Made by a program: the position numbers and the translations under genes. Below the pieces are notes generated by a model, which was not told the origin of the DNA, did no database searches, and saw only the letters and a program-made list of their open reading frames with translations. Shown piece by piece: positions 8,882 to 22,565 of a stretch of DNA of 42,076 nucleotides; the stretch's first letter is position 1, and each line of letters opens with the position of its first letter. The DNA is from Phytobacter massiliensis JC163 (GTDB taxonomy: Bacteria; Pseudomonadota; Gammaproteobacteria; Enterobacterales; Enterobacteriaceae). The stretch is from assembly GCF_000321045.1 (NCBI RefSeq), contig NZ_HE578945.1, positions 1,449,460-1,491,535 of the forward strand. Direction: 5' to 3'.

Positions 8882-9432
8882 CCGGGCAGCCAGCTTATTT
8901 CGCTGAACAGTAACTGCCCCTGCGCTTTTAACAGGCGCAGCGTATGCCGTCCTTCATACCAGCAGGCACCCTGATCGGCGGTGAGTAATTTATCACCCAG
9001 TTGCCAGGCGCCGCTTAAAACAAATACTACGCCGCCGCGCGCGCCAATAGTTGTGAAAGTACGATCGGCAATGCGTACTTTCGCCTGGCAACGATCGCGG
9101 CGAGTCATAATATTAAAGTCCATCGACATTTGGCCATCATTCAGCTGCGCTTTCACTAACTGTTCACCCGCAAATGAAAAAGGCTGGAATTTTTTTAAGG
9201 TGTGGCGAAACTCTGCCCCGCCATCCAGCGTTATATCGCCGCCTTCCAGCAACGTGACGCTGCGGTCTACGCCCGGGAAGGGCGCAAACTCCCCGTTACT
9301 GGCTAAGGAAGCAATACTGGCTCGCCAGCTGAAATCACGGGTGGCCTGCGGAAAACAGCAAATCTCACGGGTCTCGCCTGCACCGTTGCGCCAGAGGCTA
9401 ACCGGCATCTTACGGATATCAAAATATTCCAT
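8875..9432 (-). CDS. ves: HutD/Ves family cupin protein
   Basis: A 185-residue cupin-like protein of the HutD/Ves family, closely related to E. coli Ves, a cold- and stress-inducible protein of unknown activity. The start is placed at the ATG giving MEYFDIRKM, which has an AGGAG site five bases upstream and matches the E. coli N-terminus; an earlier in-frame ATG would add seven residues. The [11 protein letters not shown] segment near the N-terminus is the family signature. There are no signal peptide or membrane segments. It overlaps the convergent cho gene by seven bases. Confidence 0.9.
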   Translation of the reverse strand: MEYFDIRKMPVSLWRNGAGETREICCFPQATRDFSWRASIASLASNGEFAPFPGVDRSVTLLEGGDITLDGGAEFRHTLKKFQPFSFAGEQLVKAQLNDGQMSMDFNIMTRRDRCQAKVRIADRTFTTIGARGGVVFVLSGAWQLGDKLLTADQGACWYEGRHTLRLLKAQGQLLFSEISWLPGH

Positions 9433-9739
9433 CATCACTCCTGAAAGGCGCATGCTGCGCGGCTGCGCGATCCCACAGCCTGATTGTTATTATTCACCTT
9501 GCCATAATCTGCTTATCGGCAGCGAAACGCCGCAGCCTTAGCGATGTCTGTCGCCGACATGTAAATAATTATAAATGCGTTATGGTCAGGGAAGTCAGAC
9601 GCTTAAGCCCGACATCATGAGAATACCGTGACGGTGGTGGCAGACAAGAGGGAGGCAAGAAAAAACCGCCGGGCCTGCCCACTACGCGACTGCGTGATAT
9701 GGGCAAGACCGGCGGTCTTGAGAGGGAATACTGAAACGA
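9433..9739. other. Intergenic region ves-spy
   Basis: About 307 bases without a supported gene. The right part holds the spy terminator (9660-9720). The left part should contain the ves promoter reading leftward; I could not recognise a confident -35/-10 pair. Confidence 0.5.
9660..9720 (-). terminator. Long-stem terminator of spy
   Basis: Read on the minus strand, a 17-bp imperfect stem (arms 9700-9716 and 9665-9681) encloses an 18-base loop and runs into a T6 tract. The loop is unusually large for an intrinsic terminator. Confidence 0.8.
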
Positions 9740-10225
9740 TTATTCAGCAGATGGAGCCATTTTAGCGCCTGCCGCCGGACGTTCTGTCAGACGCTTCTCA
9801 AAATTGGCATTAAACTGTTTTTTCTGTTCCGGGGTCAGAATGTTATAAATTTTGTTCTGGGTTTCCAGATGCGCCAGCATATGCGCCTTACGCTGCTCTT
9901 CCATTTTGTTTACCTGCGCTTCGGCTTTTGCTTTATCGAAGGTATCGCTGGCAATCACGTCATGCATAGCGCGGCGTTCTTCCAGCGACGGGCGTTGCCA
10001 CTGGTCGCGCTGGGTTTTCATAATGTCGCGGATCTGCTGTTTCTGCGCATCCGTCAGATTTAGGTCACGGAACATCATATCGTGATGCGGTCCACGCGGC
10101 CCTTTATGGTGCATCATCGGAGAGCCATCGGCTGGCGCGGCGGTCGTGGTATCAGCAGCGTGAGCCAGGTTAGCAGCGCCAAGCGCCAGAGTAGAGGCAA
10201 CAAACAGAGCGGTCAGTTTACGCAT
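9740..10225 (-). CDS. spy: ATP-independent periplasmic chaperone Spy
   Basis: A 161-residue secreted protein nearly identical to E. coli Spy, a cradle-shaped dimeric chaperone that protects periplasmic proteins from aggregation. The signal peptide (about 1-23, cleaved after AHA) precedes a Met/His-rich N-terminus and two LTxxQ motifs (LTDAQKQQ near 57 and LTPEQKKQ near 130). It is helical and strongly basic. Spy is a top target of the CpxAR and BaeSR envelope-stress systems. A candidate CpxR box lies about 95 bases upstream. An AAGGA ribosome site precedes the ATG. Confidence 0.97.
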   Translation of the reverse strand: MRKLTALFVASTLALGAANLAHAADTTTAAPADGSPMMHHKGPRGPHHDMMFRDLNLTDAQKQQIRDIMKTQRDQWQRPSLEERRAMHDVIASDTFDKAKAEAQVNKMEEQRKAHMLAHLETQNKIYNILTPEQKKQFNANFEKRLTERPAAGAKMAPSAE

Positions 10226-10317
10226 AATAAATTCCTTACTTTCATGTTTTCTTGCGGCGTATGCCGTGTTGACGTTAATAACTTTAGCGGCTTTATCGTC
10301 AATTAATCAGAGGGACC

Positions 10318-10332
10318 GTAAAACAGTGAAAG
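10318..10332. promoter_or_regulatory. Candidate CpxR box upstream of spy
   Basis: GTAAA-N5-GAAAG resembles the CpxR direct repeat GTAAA-N5-GTAAA, with the second half imperfect. It lies in the spy promoter region, about 93 bases upstream of the start codon. CpxR control of spy is known in E. coli; the site itself is inferred. Confidence 0.45.
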
Positions 10333-10357
10333 TATAAAAACCAAATTATCAGCAATT

Positions 10358-10528
10358 ATGGAGGAAATAAGGAAAAAAATGGAGAGTTGCAAAAGACGTG
10401 AACCGCAGGGCATATTTTCAGGAAATTATGAAGACTATAAAGCAGACGGGCCTAATAATAAAGCAAATCTACCAGAATATTCTGTAACGGCGACGCAGAA
10501 AAAACGTCTGGTTATTCTACCAGCCTGA
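10358..10528 (+). CDS. Candidate small protein, 56 aa (or 49 aa), unknown
   Basis: An open frame starts at ATG 10358 (56 residues) or at ATG 10379 (49 residues) and ends with TGA at 10526. The second ATG has GGAGG and AAGG upstream, giving a usable ribosome site. The product would be hydrophilic and basic, with no signal peptide or membrane segment, and I recognise no family. Against it: frequent rare codons (AGA, ATA, CTA) and A/T-rich composition unlike neighbouring genes. It lies divergent from spy, sharing its promoter region. It could be a small gene, a chance frame, or part of a transcript leader. Confidence 0.25.
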   Translation: MEEIRKKMESCKRREPQGIFSGNYEDYKADGPNNKANLPEYSVTATQKKRLVILPA

Positions 10529-10583
10529 AAAAGCGACCGTTAGCCGGTGCAATTAAAGATGAAATATTAAGATATGCTAATGA

Positions 10584-10605
10584 AAGGGAGGCTATTGCCT
10601 CCCCC
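10584..10605 (-). terminator. Probable terminator of the ast operon
   Basis: GGGAGGC, a TATT loop and GCCTCCC (10586-10603) form a perfect 7-bp hairpin 14 bases after the astE stop. The T run on the minus strand is short (TTTC), so efficiency may be moderate. Confidence 0.6.
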
Positions 10606-10616
10606 GATGGCAAACC

Positions 10617-11582
10617 TTAATCAAGCCGCTCGAGCACCAGCCCTGCGCGCAGCCCCACGGCGACGGCGGGGTTGGGAAACAGAATCCAGGCCTGCTCCCC
10701 CTGCACCACATACCGTTCGCCGCGATCTTCTGCCAGCAATGTTCCTTTAGGGTAAGCGGTGAAGTTCAGGGCATCCTGCGGCACATAAAGGACAAACGAC
10801 TCGCTGTGTCGCGTCAGTTGTTGCACGACCCGATAACGCGTCGGGACAGCGGTCGCCTCCGGCGCGGCGTCGCCCGCCAGCAGCGCAGCAAGCGCCAGCG
10901 CGGTGCGCGCGAACTGGCGCAGGTCATTTTCGCCAAACGGCAAGGCTTTGCCCAGCTCCAGGGTACAGGCCTGGGCGGCAAACTGTTCGCTGGTGTAGTG
11001 GGTATACGTCCCGCCCGGCGCCTGATGAAATACCAGCGCCTCCAGCCCCGCATCCCCCAGCCAGCGCAGAAACAGTTCATCCCAGGGCGTGTGGCGTGCC
11101 GGCAGCACGCCAAAACGCAGATAGTGCGAGCCGCGGATCGCGGTATGCAGATCCAGATGCCAGCGCTCCTCATCATCATCGTGATAAAAGTGGCTGATGG
11201 CGCGCTCCAGCTGCGCAGCCCGTACCGTCTCATCGCTGGCGGGCAGCTGTTGCCAGCGGCCGCTAAACAGCCGGTTCAGATCGCGTTGCAGATAACGCTG
11301 ATTGCGCGCCAGCGCCTGCGGGTTGCCAATAATCACCAGCAGCCGCCAGCTGAGCGCCAGCTTTCCGTCGAGCAACTGTTGCAACAGCGCGTCCACTATC
11401 TCAACCGGCGCGGTTTCATTGCCGTGAATCGCGCAGGAAATCACCAGCGCGCGGCGGGTGGGCTGCCGGGGCTGGAGCTCCAGAATACCCTGTTCATGCC
11501 ATATCCAGCGCAGCGCCCCGGCTTCGCCTGTCGGCCTGCGGGGGATCTCGCCTGCCAGGGTCATCGCCAGAAAATGATGCAT
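10617..11582 (-). CDS. astE: Succinylglutamate desuccinylase AstE
   Basis: A 321-residue zinc carboxypeptidase-like enzyme (AstE/AspA family) that hydrolyses N-succinylglutamate to glutamate and succinate, the fifth and last step of the arginine succinyltransferase pathway. Zinc ligands are visible as His53 and Glu56 in HGNET and His146 in HLDLHTAIRG. The catalytic glutamate is Glu209 in CTLELGK. AGGAGG lies five bases before the ATG. It is the last gene of astCADBE, 11 bases after the astB stop. Confidence 0.96.
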   Translation of the reverse strand: MHHFLAMTLAGEIPRRPTGEAGALRWIWHEQGILELQPRQPTRRALVISCAIHGNETAPVEIVDALLQQLLDGKLALSWRLLVIIGNPQALARNQRYLQRDLNRLFSGRWQQLPASDETVRAAQLERAISHFYHDDDEERWHLDLHTAIRGSHYLRFGVLPARHTPWDELFLRWLGDAGLEALVFHQAPGGTYTHYTSEQFAAQACTLELGKALPFGENDLRQFARTALALAALLAGDAAPEATAVPTRYRVVQQLTRHSESFVLYVPQDALNFTAYPKGTLLAEDRGERYVVQGEQAWILFPNPAVAVGLRAGLVLERLD

Positions 11583-11593
11583 ACGGCCTCCTG

Positions 11594-16693
<5,100 letters not shown>

Positions 16694-16712
16694 TTACGCT
16701 GTAAATGTATAT

Positions 16713-16729
16713 TGCACAGGGCATGCCAG
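16713..16729 (-). promoter_or_regulatory. Sigma-54 promoter of astCADBE
   Basis: On the minus strand the sequence reads CTGGCATGCCCTGTGCA, matching the -24/-12 consensus TGGCAC-N5-TTGC with the essential GG and GC at the right spacing and two mismatches. It lies about 70 bases upstream of astC, as in E. coli where astC is RpoN-dependent. Confidence 0.72.
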
Positions 16730-16792
16730 CCAGCGAGCAAAATGCATAACAGGAGACGGGAAACGAAAAATCAATGACTTAAAACCTGTCGC

Positions 16793-16822
16793 TATTCACT
16801 TTATTTGCATAATAAGTGAATA
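16793..16822. repeat. Interrupted palindrome in the astC upstream region
   Basis: TATTCACTT (16793-16801) and AAGTGAATA (16814-16822) are perfect 9-bp inverted arms around a 12-base A/T-rich centre. The half-sites resemble the TGAAT part of ArgR boxes but are too far apart for a standard 18-bp ARG box. It is probably a protein-binding site; which protein is unknown. Confidence 0.5.
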
Positions 16823-17131
16823 ATTTTATCGAAAGGACGAATAATAGCGGGATAAACAGCGGGATTATGCACCGTTAAGATATAATTCTGGAAGTGTGAT
16901 CCTCTGCGGGATTTACTTAAATAAAGTGCATCATTAGCGGGCAGCGTGCACGATAAACGAGCATGATGACGGGTAGCGAAGCGGCTTACGCTTTAAAAAC
17001 ATTAATACATGGCGCTATCGCCGCTTAACGTTGCAGACAGATCCCTTATTCACGTCGCGGCTTCCCATAGTCACTCTCCCTCGCATCTGCTAACATCCCA
17101 GCCACATTTCCATAGCACCCTGGCGGCAACC

Positions 17132-17941
17132 ATGAAATTTGTCTCTTTTAATATCAACGGCCTTCGTGCCCGCCCTCACCAACTGTCAGCGATTGTCGAG
17201 CAGCACCAGCCTGATGTGATCGGCCTGCAGGAGACGAAAGTCCATGACGATATGTTTCCTCTCGAAGAGGTCGCGAAGCTGGGCTACAACGTCTTTTATC
17301 ATGGTCAGAAGGGGCACTACGGCGTTGCGCTGTTAACCAAAGAGACCCCGGTTTCCGTTCGTCGCGGCTTTCCGGATGACGGCGAAGAGGCGCAGCGGCG
17401 AATCATCATGGCGGAGATCCCCTCTTCACTGGGCAATATTACGGTGATTAATGGTTATTTTCCGCAGGGAGAGAGCCGCGACCACCCGGTCAAGTTTCCG
17501 GCTAAAGAGAAGTTTTATCAGAACCTGCAAAACTTCCTGGATAACGACGTCAAGAAAGAGAGCCCGGTGCTGATAATGGGTGATATGAATATCAGCCCCA
17601 CGGACTTAGACATCGGGATTGGCGAAGAGAACCGCAAGCGCTGGCTGCGCACCGGCAAGTGCTCCTTCCTGCCGGAAGAACGCGAGTGGATGGGTCGCCT
17701 GCTCAACTGGGGCCTGGTGGATACCTGGCGGGCCGCTAACCCGGATAACAATGAACGCTTCTCATGGTTTGATTATCGTTCCAGAGGCTTCGATGATAAT
17801 CGCGGCCTGCGTATCGATCTTTTGCTGGCAAGCGGCCCGCTGGCGCAACGCTGCGTTGAAACCGGTATTGATTATGAGATCCGCGGCATGGAAAAACCGT
17901 CGGATCATGCGCCGGTCTGGGCCACCTTTAAGCTCGACTGA
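17132..17941 (+). CDS. xthA: Exodeoxyribonuclease III (AP endonuclease XthA)
   Basis: A 269-residue member of the ExoIII/APE1 endonuclease-exonuclease-phosphatase superfamily (268 in E. coli). It incises abasic sites and removes 3' blocking groups in base excision repair. Key motifs are [10 protein letters not shown] at the N-terminus, the metal-binding Glu in LQETKVHD (about 34), the Asp/Asn pair in MGDMNISP (about 151-153) and the C-terminal SDHAPVWA with the catalytic His (about 259). The start is the ATG giving MKFVSFN; upstream frame sequence has no homology. The ribosome site is weak. nudG starts four bases after the stop, unlike E. coli where other genes lie between. Confidence 0.96.
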   Translation: MKFVSFNINGLRARPHQLSAIVEQHQPDVIGLQETKVHDDMFPLEEVAKLGYNVFYHGQKGHYGVALLTKETPVSVRRGFPDDGEEAQRRIIMAEIPSSLGNITVINGYFPQGESRDHPVKFPAKEKFYQNLQNFLDNDVKKESPVLIMGDMNISPTDLDIGIGEENRKRWLRTGKCSFLPEEREWMGRLLNWGLVDTWRAANPDNNERFSWFDYRSRGFDDNRGLRIDLLLASGPLAQRCVETGIDYEIRGMEKPSDHAPVWATFKLD

Positions 17942-17945
17942 CAAT

Positions 17946-18356
17946 ATGGGTAACGTGATTGACGTGGTCGCCGCGATTATTGAACGCGACGGAAAGATTT
18001 TACTGGCGCAGCGCCCGGAAAAGGGCGACCAGCCCGGGCTGTGGGAGTTTGCCGGCGGTAAAGTAGAAGCGGGCGAGACGCAAACACAGGCGCTGGTGCG
18101 CGAGCTGCGCGAAGAGCTGGGCATTGAAGCAACGCCCGGCGGCTACATTGCCAGCCACCAGCGGGAGGTCTCAGGCAGGCTTATTCATTTGCACGCCTGG
18201 CACGTAGCGGAATTTAGCGGCCAGCTTACCCGGCAACATCACGCCGCACTGGTGTGGTGCCTGCCGGAGGACGCGACCAACTGGCCGCTGGCTCCAGCGG
18301 ATATCCCGTTACTCGCCGCCTTTATGGCTTTACGCGCCGCCAGACCAGCGGATTAG
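17946..18356 (+). CDS. nudG: Nudix (d)CTP / oxidised nucleotide pyrophosphatase NudG
   Basis: A 136-residue MutT-like Nudix hydrolase (135 aa in E. coli) that hydrolyses 5-methyl-dCTP, CTP, dCTP and oxidised nucleotides such as 2-hydroxy-dATP to monophosphates. The complete Nudix box GX5EX7REUXEEXGU lies at residues 38-60. The start at 17946 aligns with E. coli, four bases after the xthA stop and without its own clear ribosome site, so it is probably translationally coupled to xthA. Both act on damaged nucleic acid precursors or sites. Its 3' end overlaps ynjH by 35 bases on the other strand. Confidence 0.93.
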   Translation: MGNVIDVVAAIIERDGKILLAQRPEKGDQPGLWEFAGGKVEAGETQTQALVRELREELGIEATPGGYIASHQREVSGRLIHLHAWHVAEFSGQLTRQHHAALVWCLPEDATNWPLAPADIPLLAAFMALRAARPAD

Positions 18357-18606
18357 TCGAGAGCGTGCGATCGTCCCGCTGGCACTGGAGCAGCACCCCT
18401 TCGGCTTTGATGACCGCCCCTTCTGAATAATTCTGGTCCTGATAAATGCAGCACTGGTTACACGGCTGCGAACTCTGCCCGCCGGCGCTAAACACTTCGG
18501 CGGGCACATTGACCTCCACATCCGGGGCCGGATGCCGCTCGGCGTGAGCGCCGACGGAGACCAGCGCCAACGCCCCTGCCACCAGTACTATTGCATGCTT
18601 CAACAT
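18322..18606 (-). CDS. ynjH: DUF1496 secreted protein YnjH
   Basis: A 94-residue predicted periplasmic protein, homologous to E. coli YnjH (90 aa, DUF1496). A signal peptide (about 1-22, ending in GAHA) is followed by conserved PDVEVNVP, the cysteine cluster QPCNQCCIY, and LLQCQRDD. The four cysteines could form disulfides or bind a cofactor; the function is unknown. The start chosen (MLKHAIVLV) gives a standard signal peptide with GGA eight bases upstream; in-frame starts at 18621 (MRKINMLK) and further upstream are possible. It converges on nudG and diverges from gdhA. Confidence 0.85.
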   Translation of the reverse strand: MLKHAIVLVAGALALVSVGAHAERHPAPDVEVNVPAEVFSAGGQSSQPCNQCCIYQDQNYSEGAVIKAEGVLLQCQRDDRTLSTNPLVWRRVKP

Positions 18607-18837
18607 ATTTATTTTCCGCATAAATAACCAACCTGCCATAACGGACAATTATCAATCAAAAACATTGTCTCTCATCATCGCTTTTTATTATGACTTTTCG
18701 CAAATTATTAATTTGCCATCGCTTTACTATTTTTACTTGCTTTGCGCCATGCGGTGAATGTTATAGTCAAAAACCGCTGCATTTTGCATACACAACAATC
18801 AGAACTTACAACATCCAACATAAGAGGCTCTTATTCT

Positions 18838-20181
18838 ATGGAACAGACATGCTCTCTTGAATCGTTCCTTTCCCACGTTCAAAAGCGCGATCCGCACCAG
18901 CCCGAATTTGCTCAGGCCGTTCGTGAAGTCATGACCACGCTGTGGCCTTTCCTCGAACAGAACCCACGCTACCGTCAGCTCTCCCTGCTGGAACGTCTGG
19001 TTGAGCCGGAGCGCGTTATTCAGTTTCGCGTAGTCTGGGTCGATGATAAAAACCAGGTGCAGGTTAACCGCGCATGGCGTGTCCAGTTCAGCTCCGCCAT
19101 CGGCCCTTATAAAGGCGGAATGCGCTTCCACCCTTCCGTGAACTTATCCATCCTGAAATTCCTCGGCTTCGAACAGACCTTTAAAAATGCCCTGACCACC
19201 CTGCCTATGGGCGGCGGCAAAGGCGGCAGCGATTTCGATCCGAAAGGTAAAAGCGATGGCGAAGTGATGCGCTTCTGCCAGTCGCTGATGACCGAGCTGT
19301 ATCGTCACCTTGGCCCGGATACCGATGTGCCTGCGGGCGATATCGGCGTGGGCGGGCGCGAAGTCGGCTTTATGGCCGGTATGATGAAAAAACTCTCCAA
19401 CAGCAACGCCTGCGTCTTTACCGGCAAAGGGCTCTCCTTCGGCGGCAGCCTGATCCGCCCGGAAGCAACCGGCTATGGTCTGGTCTATTTCACCGAAGCG
19501 ATGCTCAAACGCCACGGTCACGGCTTCGAAGGCGCTCGCGTATCGGTTTCTGGTTCGGGCAACGTGGCGCAGTACGCCATTGAGAAAGCGATGGAGCTTG
19601 GCGCGCGGGTCATCACCGCCTCCGACTCAAACGGTACCGTGGTGGACGAAGCCGGTTTCACCAAAGAAAAACTGGCGCGCCTGATCGACATTAAAGAGCG
19701 CAGCCATGGCCGCGTGGCGGATTATGCCCGTGAGTTTGGCCTGCAATATCTGGAAGGCCAGCAGCCGTGGTCCGTGCCGGTAGACATTGCCCTGCCGTGC
19801 GCTACCCAGAACGAACTGGACGTAGAGGCAGCGCGTACGCTTATCGCCAACGGCGTGAAAGCGGTCGCGGAAGGGGCAAACATGCCGACTACCATCGCCG
19901 CCACCGATCTGTTCCTGGAAGCAGGCGTGCTGTTCGCGCCGGGCAAAGCGGCGAACGCGGGCGGTGTGGCGACATCAGGCCTCGAAATGGCGCAGAACGC
20001 CGCACGTATGGGCTGGAAAGCAGAGAAAGTTGATACGCGTCTGCACCACATTATGCTGGATATCCACCATGCCTGCGTGGCGTACGGCGGCGAAGGGAAA
20101 CAGACCAACTATGTCCGCGGCGCGAATATCGCGGGCTTCGTGAAAGTGGCTGATGCGATGATAGGCCAGGGGCTGATTTAA
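18838..20181 (+). CDS. gdhA: NADP-specific glutamate dehydrogenase GdhA
   Basis: A 447-residue hexameric-type glutamate dehydrogenase, the same length as E. coli GdhA, that forms glutamate from 2-oxoglutarate and ammonia with NADPH. The substrate-binding KGGMRFHP and the catalytic-lysine region PMGGGKGGSDFDPKGK (Lys near 128) are intact. The nucleotide-binding glycine motif VSGSGNVAQYA is at about 237-247. AAGAGG lies ten bases before the ATG (MEQTCSLES). It is monocistronic. TATAGT at 18767-18772 is a possible -10 with a poor -35. Confidence 0.97.
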   Translation: MEQTCSLESFLSHVQKRDPHQPEFAQAVREVMTTLWPFLEQNPRYRQLSLLERLVEPERVIQFRVVWVDDKNQVQVNRAWRVQFSSAIGPYKGGMRFHPSVNLSILKFLGFEQTFKNALTTLPMGGGKGGSDFDPKGKSDGEVMRFCQSLMTELYRHLGPDTDVPAGDIGVGGREVGFMAGMMKKLSNSNACVFTGKGLSFGGSLIRPEATGYGLVYFTEAMLKRHGHGFEGARVSVSGSGNVAQYAIEKAMELGARVITASDSNGTVVDEAGFTKEKLARLIDIKERSHGRVADYAREFGLQYLEGQQPWSVPVDIALPCATQNELDVEAARTLIANGVKAVAEGANMPTTIAATDLFLEAGVLFAPGKAANAGGVATSGLEMAQNAARMGWKAEKVDTRLHHIMLDIHHACVAYGGEGKQTNYVRGANIAGFVKVADAMIGQGLI

Positions 20182-20185
20182 TCCT

Positions 20186-20217
20186 TAAGCCGGGCGCATA
20201 AATGCTGGCCCGGCTTA
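20186..20217. terminator. Hairpin between gdhA and the small minus-strand ORF
   Basis: TAAGCCGGGC (20186-20195) and GCCCGGCTTA (20208-20217) form a perfect 10-bp stem just after the gdhA stop. The following sequence is T-rich but not a clean T tract, so it may be a REP-like stabilising hairpin as much as a terminator. Confidence 0.6.
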
Positions 20218-20252
20218 TCAATTCTCACCTTGCTTTTCTTCTCACTGCTTTT

Positions 20253-20426
20253 TCAGATGCTTTTCACTAATGACGAAACGATCTCGCGGTGTCGCTTGAG
20301 GATAATCGCGATCTGCTCTTTGGCGGTAAGATCGTTAAACATCATCTGGCTGCGATCCTGCTGGGTGTTGCGCAAAGGGGCGGGAGTAGAGACTGTATGG
20401 GTTTCTGTGGTTTTATACTCGTTCAT
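20253..20426 (-). CDS. Small hypothetical protein, 57 aa
   Basis: An open frame of 57 codons plus TGA begins with ATG at 20426 (MNEYKTTETH), with AGGA six bases upstream. Codon choice is typical of the neighbouring genes. The product has a polar, Thr/Pro-rich N-terminus and a predicted C-terminal helix (LTAKEQIAIILKRHREIVSS), with no signal peptide or membrane segment. A TATTAT element about 60 bases upstream could be a -10. It occupies the position of ynjI between gdhA and topB in E. coli but is unrelated to it. I do not recognise a family; the ribosome site, codon use and clean boundaries make it a likely gene. Confidence 0.6.
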   Translation of the reverse strand: MNEYKTTETHTVSTPAPLRNTQQDRSQMMFNDLTAKEQIAIILKRHREIVSSLVKSI

Positions 20427-20566
20427 GTTTTTGTCCTGCTAACGGGTCTGACTTCGCGCGCATAATAATCCCATTTTGCTGTGACAGGAAGACGACACTT
20501 TCATCCTGCTTAAGGAATTGGGCAAATTTATGCCATCTTTGGGCAAAAACACGGAACGCGGGGGTG

Positions 20567-20632
20567 GAAGACCGGATAAGGCAACGCCGCTTCGGGGAAT
20601 ATCCCGGGTGCGCGGACGCTTACCCGGTCTAC
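20567..20632. repeat. REP-like imperfect palindrome downstream of topB
   Basis: AGACCGGATAAGGC at the left end pairs imperfectly with GCTTACCCGGTCT at the right end, and the ACCGGATAAGGC core resembles enterobacterial REP units. It ends just before the topB stop codon and could stabilise or end the topB transcript. Confidence 0.6.
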
Positions 20633-20635
20633 ATT

Positions 20636-22561
20636 TTATTGCGCATCCGGGCGGCGTTTACTGGCGGGGCGTTTTTTGCCCGCGCTCTTTTTCGCGCCGC
20701 CTGGCGCAACGATACCGCGAAAGCGCTGCACTGGCGTCGAACGCGCCTGCTGAATAAGATCGTGAAGCGTGCCGACCAGCGGCTGCATAAAATCCTGGTA
20801 GCGGCACTGTTTCTCGCTTATCTGCGTCAGTACGGATTCCCAGTGCGCCGTCATATCCGGCCTTGCGGCCATCTCCGGCAGCGAATGTATCAGCGCCCGA
20901 CCGGCCTCGGTGGAGAGAATATAGCGCCCCTTTTTATTGAGGAAACCACGCTTAAACAGCAGCTCGATAATCCCCGCCCGGGTAGCTTCGGTGCCCAGCC
21001 CGTCCGTGGCGCGGAGGATTTTTTTCAGCTCTTTATCCTGCACGAAACGGGCGATGCCGGTCATCGCCGAGAGCAGCGTTGCGTCGGTAAAATGACGCGG
21101 CGGCTGGGTTTGCCGCTCTACCACCTCGCCCTTTTCGCAGAGCAGCTCGTCGCCTTGAGCCACCACCGGCAGCGGCGTGCCGTCGTTCTCTTCATCACGC
21201 TCTTTCGCCCCCAGCAGGGTGCGCCAGCCCGCCTCCGCCAGAAAGCGCGCTTTGGCGACAAATTTGCCGTTGGCGATATCCAGATCGATCTGACATTTAC
21301 GAAATACCGCATCCGGGCAGAACTGCATCAGATACTGGCGGGCGATAAGGCTATAGACATTGGCTTCGCCCTCGCTGAGATTCACTTTTGACGCCCGCGC
21401 GGTAGGAATAATGGCATGGTGCGCGTCCACCTTTTTATCGTCCCAGCAGCGGTTGCGCAAATCCGGGTTGACCACCGGCTGGGGCAGTAGCCCTGTCGCG
21501 TGCACGCCAATGGCATTCATCACCGCGTGCCGCCCGGCATAGTGCTCCTCCGGCAGATAACGACAGTCGGAGCGCGGGTAGGTAATGAGCTTATGGGTTT
21601 CATAAAGCTTCTGGCAAATATCCAGCACGTTCTGCGCGCTCAGGCCAAAGCGTTTTGCCGCTTCAATCTGTAACGCGGAAAGTGAAAACGGCAGCGGAGC
21701 GGACTCGGACTCCCGCTTATCGTTGTAGCTGGTGACCAGCGCAGGCTGCCCGGCGATACGGTTGACGACATGCTCAGCCAGCGGCCGATGCAGCAAACGC
21801 CCCTCTTCGTCCTGATAAGGTTCGCAGGCCTCGCTCGGCTGCCAGAGCGCGGTAAAGCGCTCCCCGGCGGGGGTCACGATATGCGCCTTCACCTCGAAGA
21901 AGTCCTTCGCCACGAAGTTTTCGATCTCTTCATCACGCCGGACCACCAGCCCCAGCACCGGCGTCTGTACCCGGCCGACGGAGAGCACCCCCTGATAGCC
22001 CGCATTGCGCCCTAAAAGGGTATAGGCCCGGGTCATATTGATGCCGTAGAGCCAGTCGGCGCGAGCGCGGGCCAGTGCGGACACGCACAGCGGAACAAAC
22101 TCGCTGTTGGCGCGAAGACGTGAAATCGCCCGCTCCACCGCCTGCGGGTTCAGGTCGTTAATCAGGCAGCGCTGCACCTGCTGGCGCTTGGGCGCGGGGA
22201 GTTCCAGATAGTCCAGCACCTCATCAACCAGCAGTTGCCCTTCACGATCGGGGTCGCCCGCGTGAACCACTTCTGTCGCCTGCGCCAGTAATCGCTTGAT
22301 CACATTGATCTGTTTGGTGACGGAGGGGCGCGGCTGCAAACGCCACTTTTCCGGGACGATGGGCAGATCCGCAAGGTTCCAGCGGGCGTAGCGGCTGTCG
22401 TAAACGTCCGGCTGCGCCTGCTCCAGAAGGTGGCCGATACACCAGGTCACCACCTGCCCGTTGCCACACTCAATATAGCCGTCGCCTTTGCGATGCGGCT
22501 TTGGCAGCACATCAGCAATGGCACGGCCCAGGCTTGGCTTTTCGGCAATAAACAACCGCAT
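20636..22561 (-). CDS. topB: DNA topoisomerase III TopB
   Basis: A 641-residue type IA topoisomerase (653 in E. coli) that decatenates replication intermediates with RecQ. The N-terminal Toprim domain shows FIAEKPSLG and the [10 protein letters not shown] metal-binding motif (about 100-109). The active-site tyrosine is Tyr328 in [12 protein letters not shown]. The basic C-terminal tail ([19 protein letters not shown]) is shorter than in E. coli and probably contacts DNA. It starts four bases after the selD stop, so it is likely co-transcribed with selD. Confidence 0.96.
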   Translation of the reverse strand: MRLFIAEKPSLGRAIADVLPKPHRKGDGYIECGNGQVVTWCIGHLLEQAQPDVYDSRYARWNLADLPIVPEKWRLQPRPSVTKQINVIKRLLAQATEVVHAGDPDREGQLLVDEVLDYLELPAPKRQQVQRCLINDLNPQAVERAISRLRANSEFVPLCVSALARARADWLYGINMTRAYTLLGRNAGYQGVLSVGRVQTPVLGLVVRRDEEIENFVAKDFFEVKAHIVTPAGERFTALWQPSEACEPYQDEEGRLLHRPLAEHVVNRIAGQPALVTSYNDKRESESAPLPFSLSALQIEAAKRFGLSAQNVLDICQKLYETHKLITYPRSDCRYLPEEHYAGRHAVMNAIGVHATGLLPQPVVNPDLRNRCWDDKKVDAHHAIIPTARASKVNLSEGEANVYSLIARQYLMQFCPDAVFRKCQIDLDIANGKFVAKARFLAEAGWRTLLGAKERDEENDGTPLPVVAQGDELLCEKGEVVERQTQPPRHFTDATLLSAMTGIARFVQDKELKKILRATDGLGTEATRAGIIELLFKRGFLNKKGRYILSTEAGRALIHSLPEMAARPDMTAHWESVLTQISEKQCRYQDFMQPLVGTLHDLIQQARSTPVQRFRGIVAPGGAKKSAGKKRPASKRRPDAQ

Positions 22562-22565
22562 GGGC

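Noticed and set aside
9628-9762. GTG-initiated frame of about 44 codons across the spy terminator
   Set aside because: It passes through the terminator stem and into the spy coding end on the opposite strand; there is no independent evidence of translation.
16860-16955. NtrC enhancer pair for astC
   Set aside because: Only isolated TGCAC-type half-sites were seen; no complete TGCACC-N-GGTGCA dyad with correct spacing.
20564-21391. 275-codon plus-strand frame over the topB 3' end
   Set aside because: It runs through a REP-like palindrome and antisense to conserved topB codons, with no supporting start signal.
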